Assembly (NCBI RefSeq): GCF_030268885.1
Contig: NZ_BSSA01000001.1
Coordinates: forward strand, 620,001-684,000
From: Kitasatospora phosalacinea
Lineage (GTDB): Bacteria; Actinomycetota; Actinomycetes; Streptomycetales; Streptomycetaceae
DNA length: 64,000 nt
Direction: 5' to 3'
Position numbers and translations under genes: made by a program. The notes below the pieces were generated by a model. That model saw only the letters and a program-made list of their open reading frames with translations, was not told the DNA's origin and searched no databases. Numbering within the stretch: the first letter of the stretch is position 1; the number at the start of each line of letters is the position of its first letter. Positions 24,483 through 32,794 of this stretch are shown here, one piece after another.

Positions 24483-25077
24483 CCCGGGAGCCTAGCGCGA
24501 AACGATCTTCCGGCGACATCACTGCGCTGCCACCAACCAGCCACCAGAGGAGGCCGGTCTGAATCCGTGCAGGATGAGCCGAGCTGCGCCCTCGCGTTCG
24601 GCGATCCTGGTCGGCAGGGTGTCCGGGGTGCGTGTTGACCTCGTCCCGGATGACCGGTGGGAGCGGGTGGCTCCACTGCCGCCGCACGCTCCCGAACGAC
24701 GCCACCGACACCTTGGGCGACTGCGCCGTGGACGGTTCGCACGTCCGGGCCCTCGAAGGGGAACCCCGTCGGCCCCTCGCCCGTTGACCACGCCCGTCCC
24801 GGTGCCAAACACCATGTGGTCGCGGGCCGTTGTGGCACCCCGCTCGCTGTGACGCCGACCGGGGCTGCGACTTCTCCCGGTACCGGGTCCAGGCCGAGGC
24901 AGGCGGCCATCTCCCCGGCACGTCGGCGGATCCTGCCCGAGGCGGTTCCGGTCCGCGAGAGCTTGCAGGATGCGCTGACAGTCCACCGACGACATCCCCG
25001 ACCTCCGCCACAGCGGCGACACAACACGTCACCGCTGCCGCGAGGCTGCCGAACGTGTCCCCGACCAGCAGAAACGC
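24483..25077. other. gap without an intact gene; frameshifted fragments
   Basis: On the minus strand a frame from about 25022 starts sensibly (VDCQRILQALADRNRLGQ) and then sense seems to shift to another frame (RAGEMAACLGLDPVPGEVAAP) around 24950. I cannot name a family. The rest shows no coding character. Probably a decayed gene. Confidence 0.35.
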
Positions 25078-25869
25078 TCAGACCTTACGTGCGGTCACCA
25101 GGGCGAAGGAGACGAACTCCCCGGCGTCTTCGGTGAGCATGTCGATGACGGGCTGGTTCGCGTTCCGCCCGTCCGGCTGGTGTTCGGCGCCTGCCCGGGC
25201 CCACAACAGCCAGTCCCGCCAGGCGTCTTGCTGCAGATGCGCGGACGTGACCTCCACCAGCTCGGTGATCTCCCACTGGAAGCGCCACCACTCCGCCGTG
25301 TGCCAGGCGATCGCCTCCCAGCCGACCACCTTCTTGATGTGGGGGGGAACGGCCCCGAGCTCCCGGACCTCCCGCGTCATGGCGGGAGTCGCCACGCCCA
25401 GCTGTCCGCCAGGACGGAGGAACCGCAGCAGGTAGGGGAGGTAGCTGTCCGCCGTGCCGAAGTACTCGAAAGCGTCCACGCTCACGACGGCGTCGAAGCT
25501 CTCCGCTTCGAACGGCAGGGCGTGGGCCTCCGCCCGTACGGCCTCCACCTGGTCGCCGACACCCGCCTCGGCGAAGACGGCCGCCGCGTCCTCGGGGGCG
25601 ATCCACAAGTCGGCCGCGACGACCTGGACGTCGTACTCGCGGGCCAGGAACACCGATGTGGCGCCCTTGCCCGAACCGAGGTCGAGAACCCGCATCCCCG
25701 GGCGCAGATCAAGGTTCTGGGCGAGGTCCTCCAGCAGCCACAACGGGTTCGGACCCATGTCCAGGTCGAGCAGCCAGGCGGGGTCATAACGAGAGGAGCG
25801 CGGGTAGCGGTCCGGACGTACGAGATCGTTCAGGGCAGTCACGAACACGGACCCAAGCCGACCGTCCAC
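25078..25869 (-). CDS. class I SAM-dependent methyltransferase
   Basis: 263 residues, or 254 if the GTG at 25842 is used (VTALNDLVRPDRYP). The SAM site is MRVLDLGSGKGATSVFLARE (about 58-77), the acidic residue follows in VVAADLWI, and motif IV is FDAVVSVDAFEYFGT. The proposed N-terminus is not preceded by a clear ribosome-binding site. Related proteins methylate small molecules, but the substrate cannot be inferred. It sits in a stretch with decayed genes. Confidence 0.82.
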   Translation of the reverse strand: MDGRLGSVFVTALNDLVRPDRYPRSSRYDPAWLLDLDMGPNPLWLLEDLAQNLDLRPGMRVLDLGSGKGATSVFLAREYDVQVVAADLWIAPEDAAAVFAEAGVGDQVEAVRAEAHALPFEAESFDAVVSVDAFEYFGTADSYLPYLLRFLRPGGQLGVATPAMTREVRELGAVPPHIKKVVGWEAIAWHTAEWWRFQWEITELVEVTSAHLQQDAWRDWLLWARAGAEHQPDGRNANQPVIDMLTEDAGEFVSFALVTARKV

Positions 25870-25900
25870 CCGGGACGCAACCCGTTTTCACCCGAGGTGC

Positions 25901-26050
25901 TGTCCCGCCGGCCAACTCGGCTGCCACGTAGGCGAATCCTGCGCGGCAGCGGACCGTGACGGCAGCCACCTGCGGCCAGTGTTCCCGGGCGTGCCGGTTC
26001 AGGCGCTGGTGCAGGTGGCGCTGCGTCGATTCCGGCGGGTTCTTCGGCAC
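25901..26050 (-). pseudogene. truncated N-terminus of an unassigned streptomycete protein
   Basis: From GTG at 26050 about 50 residues (VPKNPPESTQRHLHQRLNRH, then HWPQVAAVTVRCRAGFAYVAAEL) resemble the start of a small conserved streptomycete protein that I recall having the form HAREHWPQL...VRYRGxFAYVxAEL. Similarity ends near 25901 and the frame continues into unrelated sequence. The truncation point lies between it and the methyltransferase gene, suggesting a rearrangement junction. Confidence 0.45.
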
Positions 26051-26088
26051 GGGTCCATCCTGCCGGTGCGCGGGGCCCGGTGCACGGA

Positions 26089-26161
26089 CGGGCCCGTCCG
26101 CGGGAACGGGTCGGTCCGCGGGGACGGTTCGGTCCGCGGGGACGGGTCCGTTTGCGGGGAC
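26089..26161. repeat. 18-bp tandem repeats downstream of a tetR gene
   Basis: Four imperfect 18-bp copies of the form GGTCGGTCCGCGGGGAC lie just after the stop of the tetR gene at 26163. Confidence 0.8.
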
Positions 26162-26162
26162 T

Positions 26163-26741
26163 TCAGCGGGGGCGGAAGCCGTCGAAGAGGATGGCGAGGG
26201 CGCGGTCGCGCGGGGCGGGATCCCACTGGTGGCGTTCGGCGGCCAGGCACATGGCGGCGAGCAGGGCGAGCGCTTCGGGGAGGTGGAGGTCGGGGCGGAG
26301 GCGGCCGTGCTGCCGGGCCCGTTCCAGCAGGGTGCCGAGCGCGGTGCGCAGGGCGGCGGCGGCCCCGGAGACGTCGGAGCTGTCGGTCTTGACGTCGACG
26401 CCCGCGTCGGCGAGGGCATCGGCGACGGCGCGCATCCGGCCCGCGTTGTCCACGACGGCGGTGAAGAACTCGAAGAAGGCCGCCCCGGCGTCCGCCGCCT
26501 CGGACAACTCGCCTGAAAGCTCGGCGAGTTGGAGCATCCGGGTGGACATGACGGCGGCGAACAGGGCCTCCCTGGTGGGGAAGTGGCGGTAGATGGTGCC
26601 GAGCCCGACCCCGGCGGCCTCGGCGACGGCGCGCATCGAGGCGGCGGAACCCTCGCGGGCCAGGACGGCTTCGGCGGCGGAGAGGACGCGTTCGCGGTTG
26701 CGGCGGGCGTCCGTGCGCAGTGGGCGGGTCTTCTCGGACAT
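26163..26741 (-). CDS. TetR family transcriptional regulator
   Basis: 192 residues from ATG (MSEKTRPLRTDARRNRERVL). The helix-turn-helix at about 18-62 reads SAASMRAVAEAAGVGLGTIYRHF. The frame is open a further 134 codons upstream, but those overlap the divergent promoter region. The perfect palindrome 26775-26792 lies 34 bp upstream. It should repress itself and the aldo/keto reductase gene. Confidence 0.88.
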   Translation of the reverse strand: MSEKTRPLRTDARRNRERVLSAAEAVLAREGSAASMRAVAEAAGVGLGTIYRHFPTREALFAAVMSTRMLQLAELSGELSEAADAGAAFFEFFTAVVDNAGRMRAVADALADAGVDVKTDSSDVSGAAAALRTALGTLLERARQHGRLRPDLHLPEALALLAAMCLAAERHQWDPAPRDRALAILFDGFRPR

Positions 26742-26774
26742 GCTTCCCCCCGGGGTGAACTGACGACTTGTCAA

Positions 26775-26792
26775 ACGGAACAGCTGTTCCGT
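26775..26792. promoter_or_regulatory. 18-bp perfect palindrome, TetR operator
   Basis: Uninterrupted palindrome ACGGAACAGCTGTTCCGT between the divergent tetR and aldo/keto reductase genes. An extra half site CGGAAC lies at about 26803-26808. Confidence 0.75.
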
Positions 26793-26976
26793 AGGCTCTG
26801 AAGCGGAACGCCTGATCCGGATCGGGATCATACCGGGCCTGCCGCTGCCGAGCGCGCCGGAACCCAGGGCGCCGAGCCCGGAGTGCGGGAGGCGCGGGAG
26901 TGCGGGGCCGCCGGAGGGTGGAGGCGCCGGAGTCGGGCGCGGAGTCGGGCGCGGAGTCGGAGGGGGACGCACGGAG

Positions 26977-27963
26977 ATGGAACACGTACGACTGGGCACA
27001 TCGGGGTTGAAGGTCTCCCGGGCCTGCCTGGGCACCATGAACTTCGGACCGGCGGGCGGGGTGGGCGTCGGCAGTTGCGAGGAGGCCGAGGCGGGGCGGA
27101 TCGTGCACGCCTTCCTGGACGCCGGACACTGCCTGATCGACACGGCCGACGCCTACACCGGAGGCGAGTCCGAACGCCTCCTCGGCCGGGTGCTGCGCGG
27201 CCGCCGCGACGAGGTGGTGCTCGCCACCAAGGCCGCGCTCCCGCAGGGACCGGGCCCCAACGACCGGGGCCTGTCGAGGGCGCACCTGACCCGGGCACTG
27301 GAGAACAGCCTGCGGCGGCTCGGCACCGACCACGTCGACCTGTACCAGTGCCACCAGTGGGACCCGGACACCCCGATCGAGGAGACCGTGGCCGTACTGG
27401 ACGGCTTCGTCCGTGCGGGCAAGGTCCGTTATCTGGGCTGCTCCAACTTCAGCGCCGCCCAAGTGGTCGAGGCGCAGTGGGCCGCGGACCGGACCGGGGG
27501 CACCCGGTTCGTCGGGCTCCAGGTGCAGTACTCGCTGCTGGCCCGGGAGTTGGAGGACGAGTTGGGCGAGGTCGCGGCCCGGCACGGGCTCGGCGTGCTG
27601 GCCTGGTCGCCGCTAGGCGGGGGCGTGCTCGCCGGACGCTACCGGCCCGGCGCCGCGCCGGAACGGGACTCCCGGATCGGCCGTCTGCTCAACTCGCCTT
27701 CCCCGCTGGCCCGTTCGTTCGGCGGCAGGATGCTCACGGACCGCAACCTGGAGATCGCCGGGCGGGTGGTGGAACTCGCGGCGGAACTCGGCGCCACCCC
27801 GGCGGCGGTCGCGCTCGCCTGGGTGCGGAACCGCCCGGGCGTCGCCTCGGTGCTGATCGGCCCCCGGACGGTCGGCCAACTCGCCGAGAACCTGGCCGGG
27901 TTCACCCTGGAGCTGCCAGCCGAGGCGGTCGCCCGGCTGGACGAGGCGTCCCGGCCCGAGTGA
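26977..27963 (+). CDS. aldo/keto reductase
   Basis: 328 residues. The catalytic Asp/Tyr region is DAGHCLIDTADAYTGGESE, Lys is in VLATKAAL, and His in DLYQCHQWDPDTPIEE. GLQVQYSLLARELE and the C-terminal cofactor block VLIGPRTVGQLAENL complete the family pattern. It uses NADPH to reduce a carbonyl of unknown identity. A three-copy 12-bp GGAGTCGGGCGC repeat lies upstream at about 26930-26962. Divergent from tetR and probably induced by that regulator's ligand. Confidence 0.88.
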   Translation: MEHVRLGTSGLKVSRACLGTMNFGPAGGVGVGSCEEAEAGRIVHAFLDAGHCLIDTADAYTGGESERLLGRVLRGRRDEVVLATKAALPQGPGPNDRGLSRAHLTRALENSLRRLGTDHVDLYQCHQWDPDTPIEETVAVLDGFVRAGKVRYLGCSNFSAAQVVEAQWAADRTGGTRFVGLQVQYSLLARELEDELGEVAARHGLGVLAWSPLGGGVLAGRYRPGAAPERDSRIGRLLNSPSPLARSFGGRMLTDRNLEIAGRVVELAAELGATPAAVALAWVRNRPGVASVLIGPRTVGQLAENLAGFTLELPAEAVARLDEASRPE

Positions 27964-28051
27964 CCGGGTGGCCCCGCGTGCGGCCGGCCTCCTCCGGGGG
28001 CGGAACGGGCCGACCGCCACCTGCCCCTGCCGACCCTGCTGCCCTGCCCTA

Positions 28052-28140
28052 CCGCTGTCTGCTGCCCCAACGGCCCTGCCGCCCTGCCGCTGTCTGCTGC
28101 CCCAACGGCCTGCCGCCCTGCCGCTGTCTGCTGCCCTACC
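28052..28140. repeat. 35-bp direct repeats in the gap before the carboxyltransferase gene
   Basis: Copies at 28052-28086 and 28087-28120 (one base shorter) and a partial third at 28121-28140, each starting CCGCTGTCTGCTGCCC. Non-coding, between convergent genes. Confidence 0.9.
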
Positions 28141-28145
28141 GTGCC

Positions 28146-29738
28146 CTACCGGCCGCCGAGGCGGCGGTTGCGGGCGGCGCGGGCGGCGAGGCGTTCGGCG
28201 TCCGGGAGGTGGGCGAGTTCGGCGAGGGCGGTGGTGACGGCGGCGGCGAGGCGTTCGCGGAGGTCGGCCGGGTCGGCGGTCTCGGGGACGACCAGGTCGA
28301 CCAGGCCGGTGGCGGTCAGGTCGGTGGCGGTGATGCCCTGGGCGCGGGCGAGTTGGGGCGCGTGCTCGCCGTCGCGGTGGACGATCGCGGACGCCCCCTC
28401 CGGTGGCAGCGGGGCCAGCCAGGCGTGTTGGGCCGCCAGCACCCGGTCGGCGGGCAGCAGGGCGAGCGCGCCGCCGCCGCTGCCCTGGCCGAGCAGGACG
28501 GCCAGTACCGGGGTGCGGAGCCCGACCAGGGTGGTCAGGCAGTGCGCGATCTCCAGTGCCACGCCGTCGAGTTCGGCCTCGACGGAGAGTTCCGCGCCGG
28601 TGGTGTCGACCACGGTGAGCAGTGGCAGCCCGAGTTCCTCGGCGATCTGAGCCTGCCGCCGGACGGCCCGCAGATCGGCCGCGGTGACCGGGAGTTGCGG
28701 CTCGTCGGCACCCCGGCGCTGCTGGGCGACGACCATGACCGGCCGTCCGCCGATCAGGGCCAGGCCCCGGACGAGGGCGCTGTCGCCGTCCAGCGGGAGG
28801 AACGACTCGGCGGTGTGGTGCAGGAGTTCGAGCGCGGAGAGCCGGTCGGGGCGGCGGCTGAGCAGCACCGACTCCCAAGCGTCCGCGACCGGGAGGCCCG
28901 CGACCGGGACGTCCGCAGCCGGGAGGCCCACAGTCGGGTCGCCAGCGACCGGGTCGCCCGCGACCGGGACGCCCGCGGCCGAGCGGGGCAGCGGTGCCCC
29001 GGCGGGGGCGGACGGTGCCCCGGCGGGGGCGGACGGGGGAGCGGCGGGCGAGGCCGGGGGAGCGGCGGGGTCGGGGCGGGCGGTGAGGATGCCGAGGGCG
29101 CGGGCCAGGAAGGTGCGCAGCCGCTCCGGCGGGACGATCGCGTCCAGCCGCCCGTGGGCGGCGAGCGTCTCGGCCCGCTGGACGGCCGGTGGCAGCGGTT
29201 CGCCGCGCAGCTCCTCGTACACCCGGGGGCCGAGGAAGCCGAGCCGGGCGCCGGGTTCGGCCAGCACGAGGTGGCCGAGGGTGCCCCAGGAGGCGAACAC
29301 CCCGCCCATGGTGGGGTTGCGCAGGTAGGTCAGGTAGGGGAGCCCGGCGCTGCGGTGCGCGTGGACGGCGGCGGTGACCCGCACCATGCACAGGAACGCG
29401 GCGGACCCCTCCTGCATCCGGGTGCCGCCGGAGACCGGCAGGGCGAGCAGCGGCAGCCGTTCGGCGGTGGCGCGCTCCACGGCCCGGGTGATCCGTTCCG
29501 CGGTGGCCACCCCGATCGAGCCGCCGAGGAAGCCGAACTCGCAGGCGACCAGGGCCACCGGCCGCCCGTCCAGCAGGGCGCATCCGGTCAGCACCGCCTC
29601 GTCCAGGCCGGTGCGTTCGCGGGCCCGGGCGAGGGCCGCCCGGTAGCCGGGGTCGGCGTACTCGGTGGTGACCGGCTCGTCCCAGCTGCGGAAGGTGCCG
29701 GGGTCGACCAGCAGGTCGAGGAGTTGACGTGCGGTCAC
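28146..29738 (-). CDS. fused acyl-CoA carboxyltransferase (beta plus alpha domains)
   Basis: 530 residues. The first half (about 1-225) resembles AccD: VALVACEFGFLGGSIGVATAERI and PVSGGTRMQEGSAAFLCM, then NPTMGGVFASWG. The second half (about 305-520) resembles AccA: RPVMVVAQQRRG, LPLLTVVDTTGAEL and GQGSGGGALALLPADRVLA. The 70-residue linker is Ala/Pro-rich with VAGDP-type repeats. Carboxyltransferases pass CO2 from biotin to an acyl-CoA. No biotin carboxylase or biotin carrier gene is in view, so partners must be elsewhere. The gene might supply malonyl-CoA for the nearby cluster, but this is only a guess. Confidence 0.82.
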   Translation of the reverse strand: MTARQLLDLLVDPGTFRSWDEPVTTEYADPGYRAALARARERTGLDEAVLTGCALLDGRPVALVACEFGFLGGSIGVATAERITRAVERATAERLPLLALPVSGGTRMQEGSAAFLCMVRVTAAVHAHRSAGLPYLTYLRNPTMGGVFASWGTLGHLVLAEPGARLGFLGPRVYEELRGEPLPPAVQRAETLAAHGRLDAIVPPERLRTFLARALGILTARPDPAAPPASPAAPPSAPAGAPSAPAGAPLPRSAAGVPVAGDPVAGDPTVGLPAADVPVAGLPVADAWESVLLSRRPDRLSALELLHHTAESFLPLDGDSALVRGLALIGGRPVMVVAQQRRGADEPQLPVTAADLRAVRRQAQIAEELGLPLLTVVDTTGAELSVEAELDGVALEIAHCLTTLVGLRTPVLAVLLGQGSGGGALALLPADRVLAAQHAWLAPLPPEGASAIVHRDGEHAPQLARAQGITATDLTATGLVDLVVPETADPADLRERLAAAVTTALAELAHLPDAERLAARAARNRRLGGR

Positions 29739-29905
29739 CGGGACCTCCGAGGCGGGGCGGGGAAGGGGCGGGGCGCGTCGCCGAGGCTAGCGGGCGGACG
29801 GGGGCGTCGGCGGGTGCGCCGCACGGTGGTGAGCAGGATCACCGGCACGCCGTGCGGAGGGGGCGGCGCGGGCACGGCGGGACGTGACGCAGCAGACACC
29901 GGGCT

Positions 29906-29928
29906 AATTGGTATCCAAGATGCGTAAT
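29906..29928. promoter_or_regulatory. NsrR-type site upstream of nsrR (weak)
   Basis: Imperfect 11-1-11 arrangement centred at 29917. It contains GATGCGTA (29919-29926), the exact complement of TACGCATC in the hmp upstream site. Confidence 0.45.
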
Positions 29929-29945
29929 TGGCTAGAGTCGGGCCC

Positions 29946-30458
29946 GTGAGGCTGACCAAGAGCACCGACATCGCCCTGCGCATCGCGATGCGCCTGGCGG
30001 TGCTGGACGAGGAGCAGACCCCGACCACCCGCGAGGTGGCCGAGGCGGTCGGCGTCCCGTACCACCACGCGGCGAAGGTGGTCAGCCGGCTCCAGCACCT
30101 GGGCATCGTCGAGGCCCGGCGCGGCCGGGGCGGAGGGCTTGCCCTGACCGCCGCCGGGCGCACCGGATCGCTCGGCCGGATCGTCCGGGAGCTGGAGGGC
30201 GTCGGGGACGTGGTCGGCTGCGAGGACGAGCCGCCCTGTCCGCTGCGCCACTCCTGCCGGCTGCGCGGTGCGCTGCGGCGGGCGCAGGAGGCGTTCTACG
30301 CCTCGCTCGACCCGCTGACCGTGGACGACCTGGTCGGCGGGGAGGGCGGCGGCACTGGGGCGGGTGGCCCGGTCCTGCTGGGTCTGCCGGTCGTGCCGGA
30401 GGCCGGTGGGGCGCCGTTCGGCCCGCCGGGGCCGGGGCCGTTCGGCCCTTCCACGTAA
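29946..30458 (+). CDS. nsrR: NsrR, nitric-oxide-sensing Rrf2 family repressor
   Basis: 170 residues from GTG (MRLTKSTDIALRIAMRLAVL). The winged helix (about 20-70) includes TTREVAEAVGVPYHHAAKVV and the wing RGRGGGLAL. Three cysteines in the pattern C-x5-C-x5-C (CEDEPPCPLRHSC, about 93-105) are those that bind the [4Fe-4S] cluster in Streptomyces NsrR. NO destroys the cluster and releases DNA. The last 35 residues are a Gly/Pro tail. An hmp gene follows directly, the known main target. Confidence 0.92.
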   Translation: MRLTKSTDIALRIAMRLAVLDEEQTPTTREVAEAVGVPYHHAAKVVSRLQHLGIVEARRGRGGGLALTAAGRTGSLGRIVRELEGVGDVVGCEDEPPCPLRHSCRLRGALRRAQEAFYASLDPLTVDDLVGGEGGGTGAGGPVLLGLPVVPEAGGAPFGPPGPGPFGPST

Positions 30459-30580
30459 CCGCCCGCCGGGCGAGCATCGAGACGCGCCCCGGCCGGGAGC
30501 GGCGAGCCCGGGGGCAGCCGGCCCGGTCACGGCAGGCTCGGTGACAGCGAGTCCCCGTAGTAGGTTTTCCCACACCGTTG

Positions 30581-30603
30581 AATACGCATCTCATATGCGA
30601 GTT
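30581..30603. promoter_or_regulatory. NsrR-type operator upstream of hmp
   Basis: A 23-bp 11-1-11 element centred at 30592 with inner arms CGCAT (30585-30589) and ATGCG (30595-30599) and matching outer A/T pairs. It ends 12 bases before the hmp start. The 11-1-11 form is that described for NsrR. Confidence 0.65.
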
Positions 30604-30614
30604 TGGAGTTTCGG

Positions 30615-31796
30615 ATGTTGTCCGAGAAGTCCGCGGAGACCGTGCGCGCCACCCTGCCCGTGGTGGGCGCGGCCATCGGGGAGATCACCGGTTCGTTCTA
30701 CGACCGGCTCTTCGCGGCCCACCCCGAACTGCTGCGCGACCTGTTCAACCGGGGCAACCAGGCGGACGGCAGCCAGCGCCAGGCCCTGGCCGGATCGATA
30801 GCCGCCTTCGCGTCCGCCCTGGTCGAGCACCCGGACCAGCGGCCGGACGCCATGCTCGCCCGCATCGCCCACAAGCACGCCTCGCTCGGCGTCGCCCCCG
30901 AGCAGTACCAGGTGGTCCACACCCACCTGTTCGCCGCGATCGTCGAGGTGCTCGGCGACGCCGTCACCCCCGAGGTCGCCGCGGCCTGGGACGAGGTGTA
31001 CTGGCTGATGGCGAACGCGCTGATCGCCGTCGAGGCCCGCCTGTACGAGGAGAGCGGAACCCGCGGCGAGCGCCGCCCGTACACCGTGGTCGCCCGCACC
31101 GCCGAGACCGCCGACGTCGCGACCTTCCTGCTGCGCCCCGCCGACGGCGGGCCCGTTCCGGCGCACAAGCCCGGCCAGTACGTCTCGGTGCAGGTCGAAC
31201 TCCCCGACGGCGCCCGGCAGATCCGCCAGTACAGCCTGTCCGGGCAGCCCGAGGGCGGCCTGCGGATCACCGTCAAGAAGGTCGACGGCGACCCGGCGGG
31301 CGAGGTCTCCAACCACCTGCACCGGCACGTCGACGAGGGCTCCGTGCTGCTGGTCGGCGCCCCGTTCGGTGACGTTCAACTGGCAGACGGGGATCGGCCG
31401 TTGGTGCTCGCCTCGGCGGGCATCGGCTGCACCCCGATCGTCGGCATGCTCACCCACCTCGCCGGGACCGGTGCCACCCGCAAGGTGATCGCCGTGCACG
31501 GCGACCGGCAGCAGTCCGCGCACGCCTTCCGGGACGAGTACGCCCAGCTGGTCGACAAGCTCCCCGGCGGCGAGGCGCACGTCTGGTACGAGCGCCCCGA
31601 GGGCGAGTGGCCCGCCGAGCGCACCGGCCTGGTCGACCTGACCGGCCTGGACGTGCCCGCCGACGCCGTCGCCTACCTGTGCGGCCCGCTCCCGTTCATG
31701 CGCGCCGTCCGCACCCAGCTGCTCGCCGCGGGCGTGCCCGCCGCCGACATCCACTACGAGGTGTTCGGCCCCGACCTGTGGCTCGGCCGGTCCTGA
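30615..31796 (+). CDS. hmp: flavohaemoglobin, nitric oxide dioxygenase
   Basis: 393 residues from ATG with GGAG six bases upstream. The globin domain (about 1-140) has the distal-pocket region and the proximal His in HKHASLGVAPEQYQVV. The reductase part has the FAD block IRQYSLSG (about 200) and the NAD block LASAGIGCTPIVGML (about 268), ending YEVFGPDLW. It converts NO to nitrate. Paired with nsrR and preceded by an NsrR-type site, so it should be induced by NO. Confidence 0.95.
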   Translation: MLSEKSAETVRATLPVVGAAIGEITGSFYDRLFAAHPELLRDLFNRGNQADGSQRQALAGSIAAFASALVEHPDQRPDAMLARIAHKHASLGVAPEQYQVVHTHLFAAIVEVLGDAVTPEVAAAWDEVYWLMANALIAVEARLYEESGTRGERRPYTVVARTAETADVATFLLRPADGGPVPAHKPGQYVSVQVELPDGARQIRQYSLSGQPEGGLRITVKKVDGDPAGEVSNHLHRHVDEGSVLLVGAPFGDVQLADGDRPLVLASAGIGCTPIVGMLTHLAGTGATRKVIAVHGDRQQSAHAFRDEYAQLVDKLPGGEAHVWYERPEGEWPAERTGLVDLTGLDVPADAVAYLCGPLPFMRAVRTQLLAAGVPAADIHYEVFGPDLWLGRS

Positions 31797-31850
31797 CCTC
31801 GGGTGTCACCCTCGACTGCCGTACCGCACCCGGTGGTTGAGGGCCAGAGA

Positions 31851-31888
31851 CTCGGCCCCGGAGCAGTGGGAACCGCTCCGGGGCCGAG
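31851..31888. terminator. hairpin terminator between hmp and the biosynthetic cluster
   Basis: Perfect 14-bp arms CTCGGCCCCGGAGC / GCTCCGGGGCCGAG with a 10-base loop, between the convergent ends of hmp (31796) and the DUF3050 gene (31906). Confidence 0.9.
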
Positions 31889-31905
31889 CCGCGCGCCTCA
31901 ACGCG

Positions 31906-32688
31906 TCACAGCGCGGCCGTGATCGCGTCCCACAGCGCGACCCGGGCCCGCAGCGCGGTGCGGACCGTCGCCCCGCACTCCTCCCAGCGCTCGGCGTCGT
32001 CGCCGCACAGGTCGATCAGCATCTGCATCGCCATCGGGGTGTGCTGCTCGCCGTCCACCTCGATGTGCCGGGCCAGGTAGTCCTTGAAGACGCCCAACCT
32101 GCCGTCGGCGTCGTCGATCCGGACCACCTGCTCGAACATCTCCGGGATCAGGTCCTCCCGGCCGAACGCGAACGCCGCGGCCTGGCAGTGCACCGGCGCG
32201 TCCTCGATGATCGAGAAGGTGACGGCCGTGAACGCGGCCGCCGCCTCCGGGATCCCGGCCTCCTTCGCGGCCTGCGCCACCGGCAGGCCGGAGCGGACCG
32301 CCGCCAGGAACGCCTCGACCGGGGCGGTGTCCGCGCCGGCCCTGGCCATGCCGTCCAGGTACAGCTCGAAGTGGCTGATGTAGCCGTCGCCGAGTTCGTC
32401 GCTCTCCTCGACCAGCACGATCTCGTTGATCAGCCGACGGCTCGCGGTCGGGCCGTCCGGCAGCCACGGCAGGCTCACGCACGTCAACTGCCGCTGCAGG
32501 CACTTGAGCAGGGACATGAAGTCCCAGACGGCGAACACGTGGGTCTCCTGGAAGGTCCGCACCTTCTCCAGGCTGTCCAGCGACAGGTACATCGGGTGGG
32601 AGACCACCTCGCGGCGGACCTCCTCGATCGACTCGCGCAGGGCGGTCAGGCCGGGGTGGCTGCGGTCCCAGTGGTAGCGGTCGCTCAT
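31906..32688 (-). CDS. DUF3050 family protein (haem-oxygenase-like fold)
   Basis: 260 residues. The family pattern includes [35 protein letters not shown] near 32-66 (quoted in two pieces in the source proteins) with several His and Glu residues, [10 protein letters not shown], and [14 protein letters not shown] near the C-terminus. The regularly placed E, H and D side chains resemble those of haem-oxygenase-like diiron oxidases, a group with N-oxygenases and C-C cleaving members. Function in this family is not established. It ends the leftward biosynthetic operon, 106 bp after the E1 beta gene, so it may tailor the product. Confidence 0.75.
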   Translation of the reverse strand: MSDRYHWDRSHPGLTALRESIEEVRREVVSHPMYLSLDSLEKVRTFQETHVFAVWDFMSLLKCLQRQLTCVSLPWLPDGPTASRRLINEIVLVEESDELGDGYISHFELYLDGMARAGADTAPVEAFLAAVRSGLPVAQAAKEAGIPEAAAAFTAVTFSIIEDAPVHCQAAAFAFGREDLIPEMFEQVVRIDDADGRLGVFKDYLARHIEVDGEQHTPMAMQMLIDLCGDDAERWEECGATVRTALRARVALWDAITAAL

Positions 32689-32794
32689 GACTGCTCTCCT
32701 CGTGTGGTGTGGGGCGGTGGGACGGGTGTGTGGACACTACGCGGGTGGACGCAGCAGTGAGGGCGGCTCGTACAACGACTGCCCCGAGGGGCAG

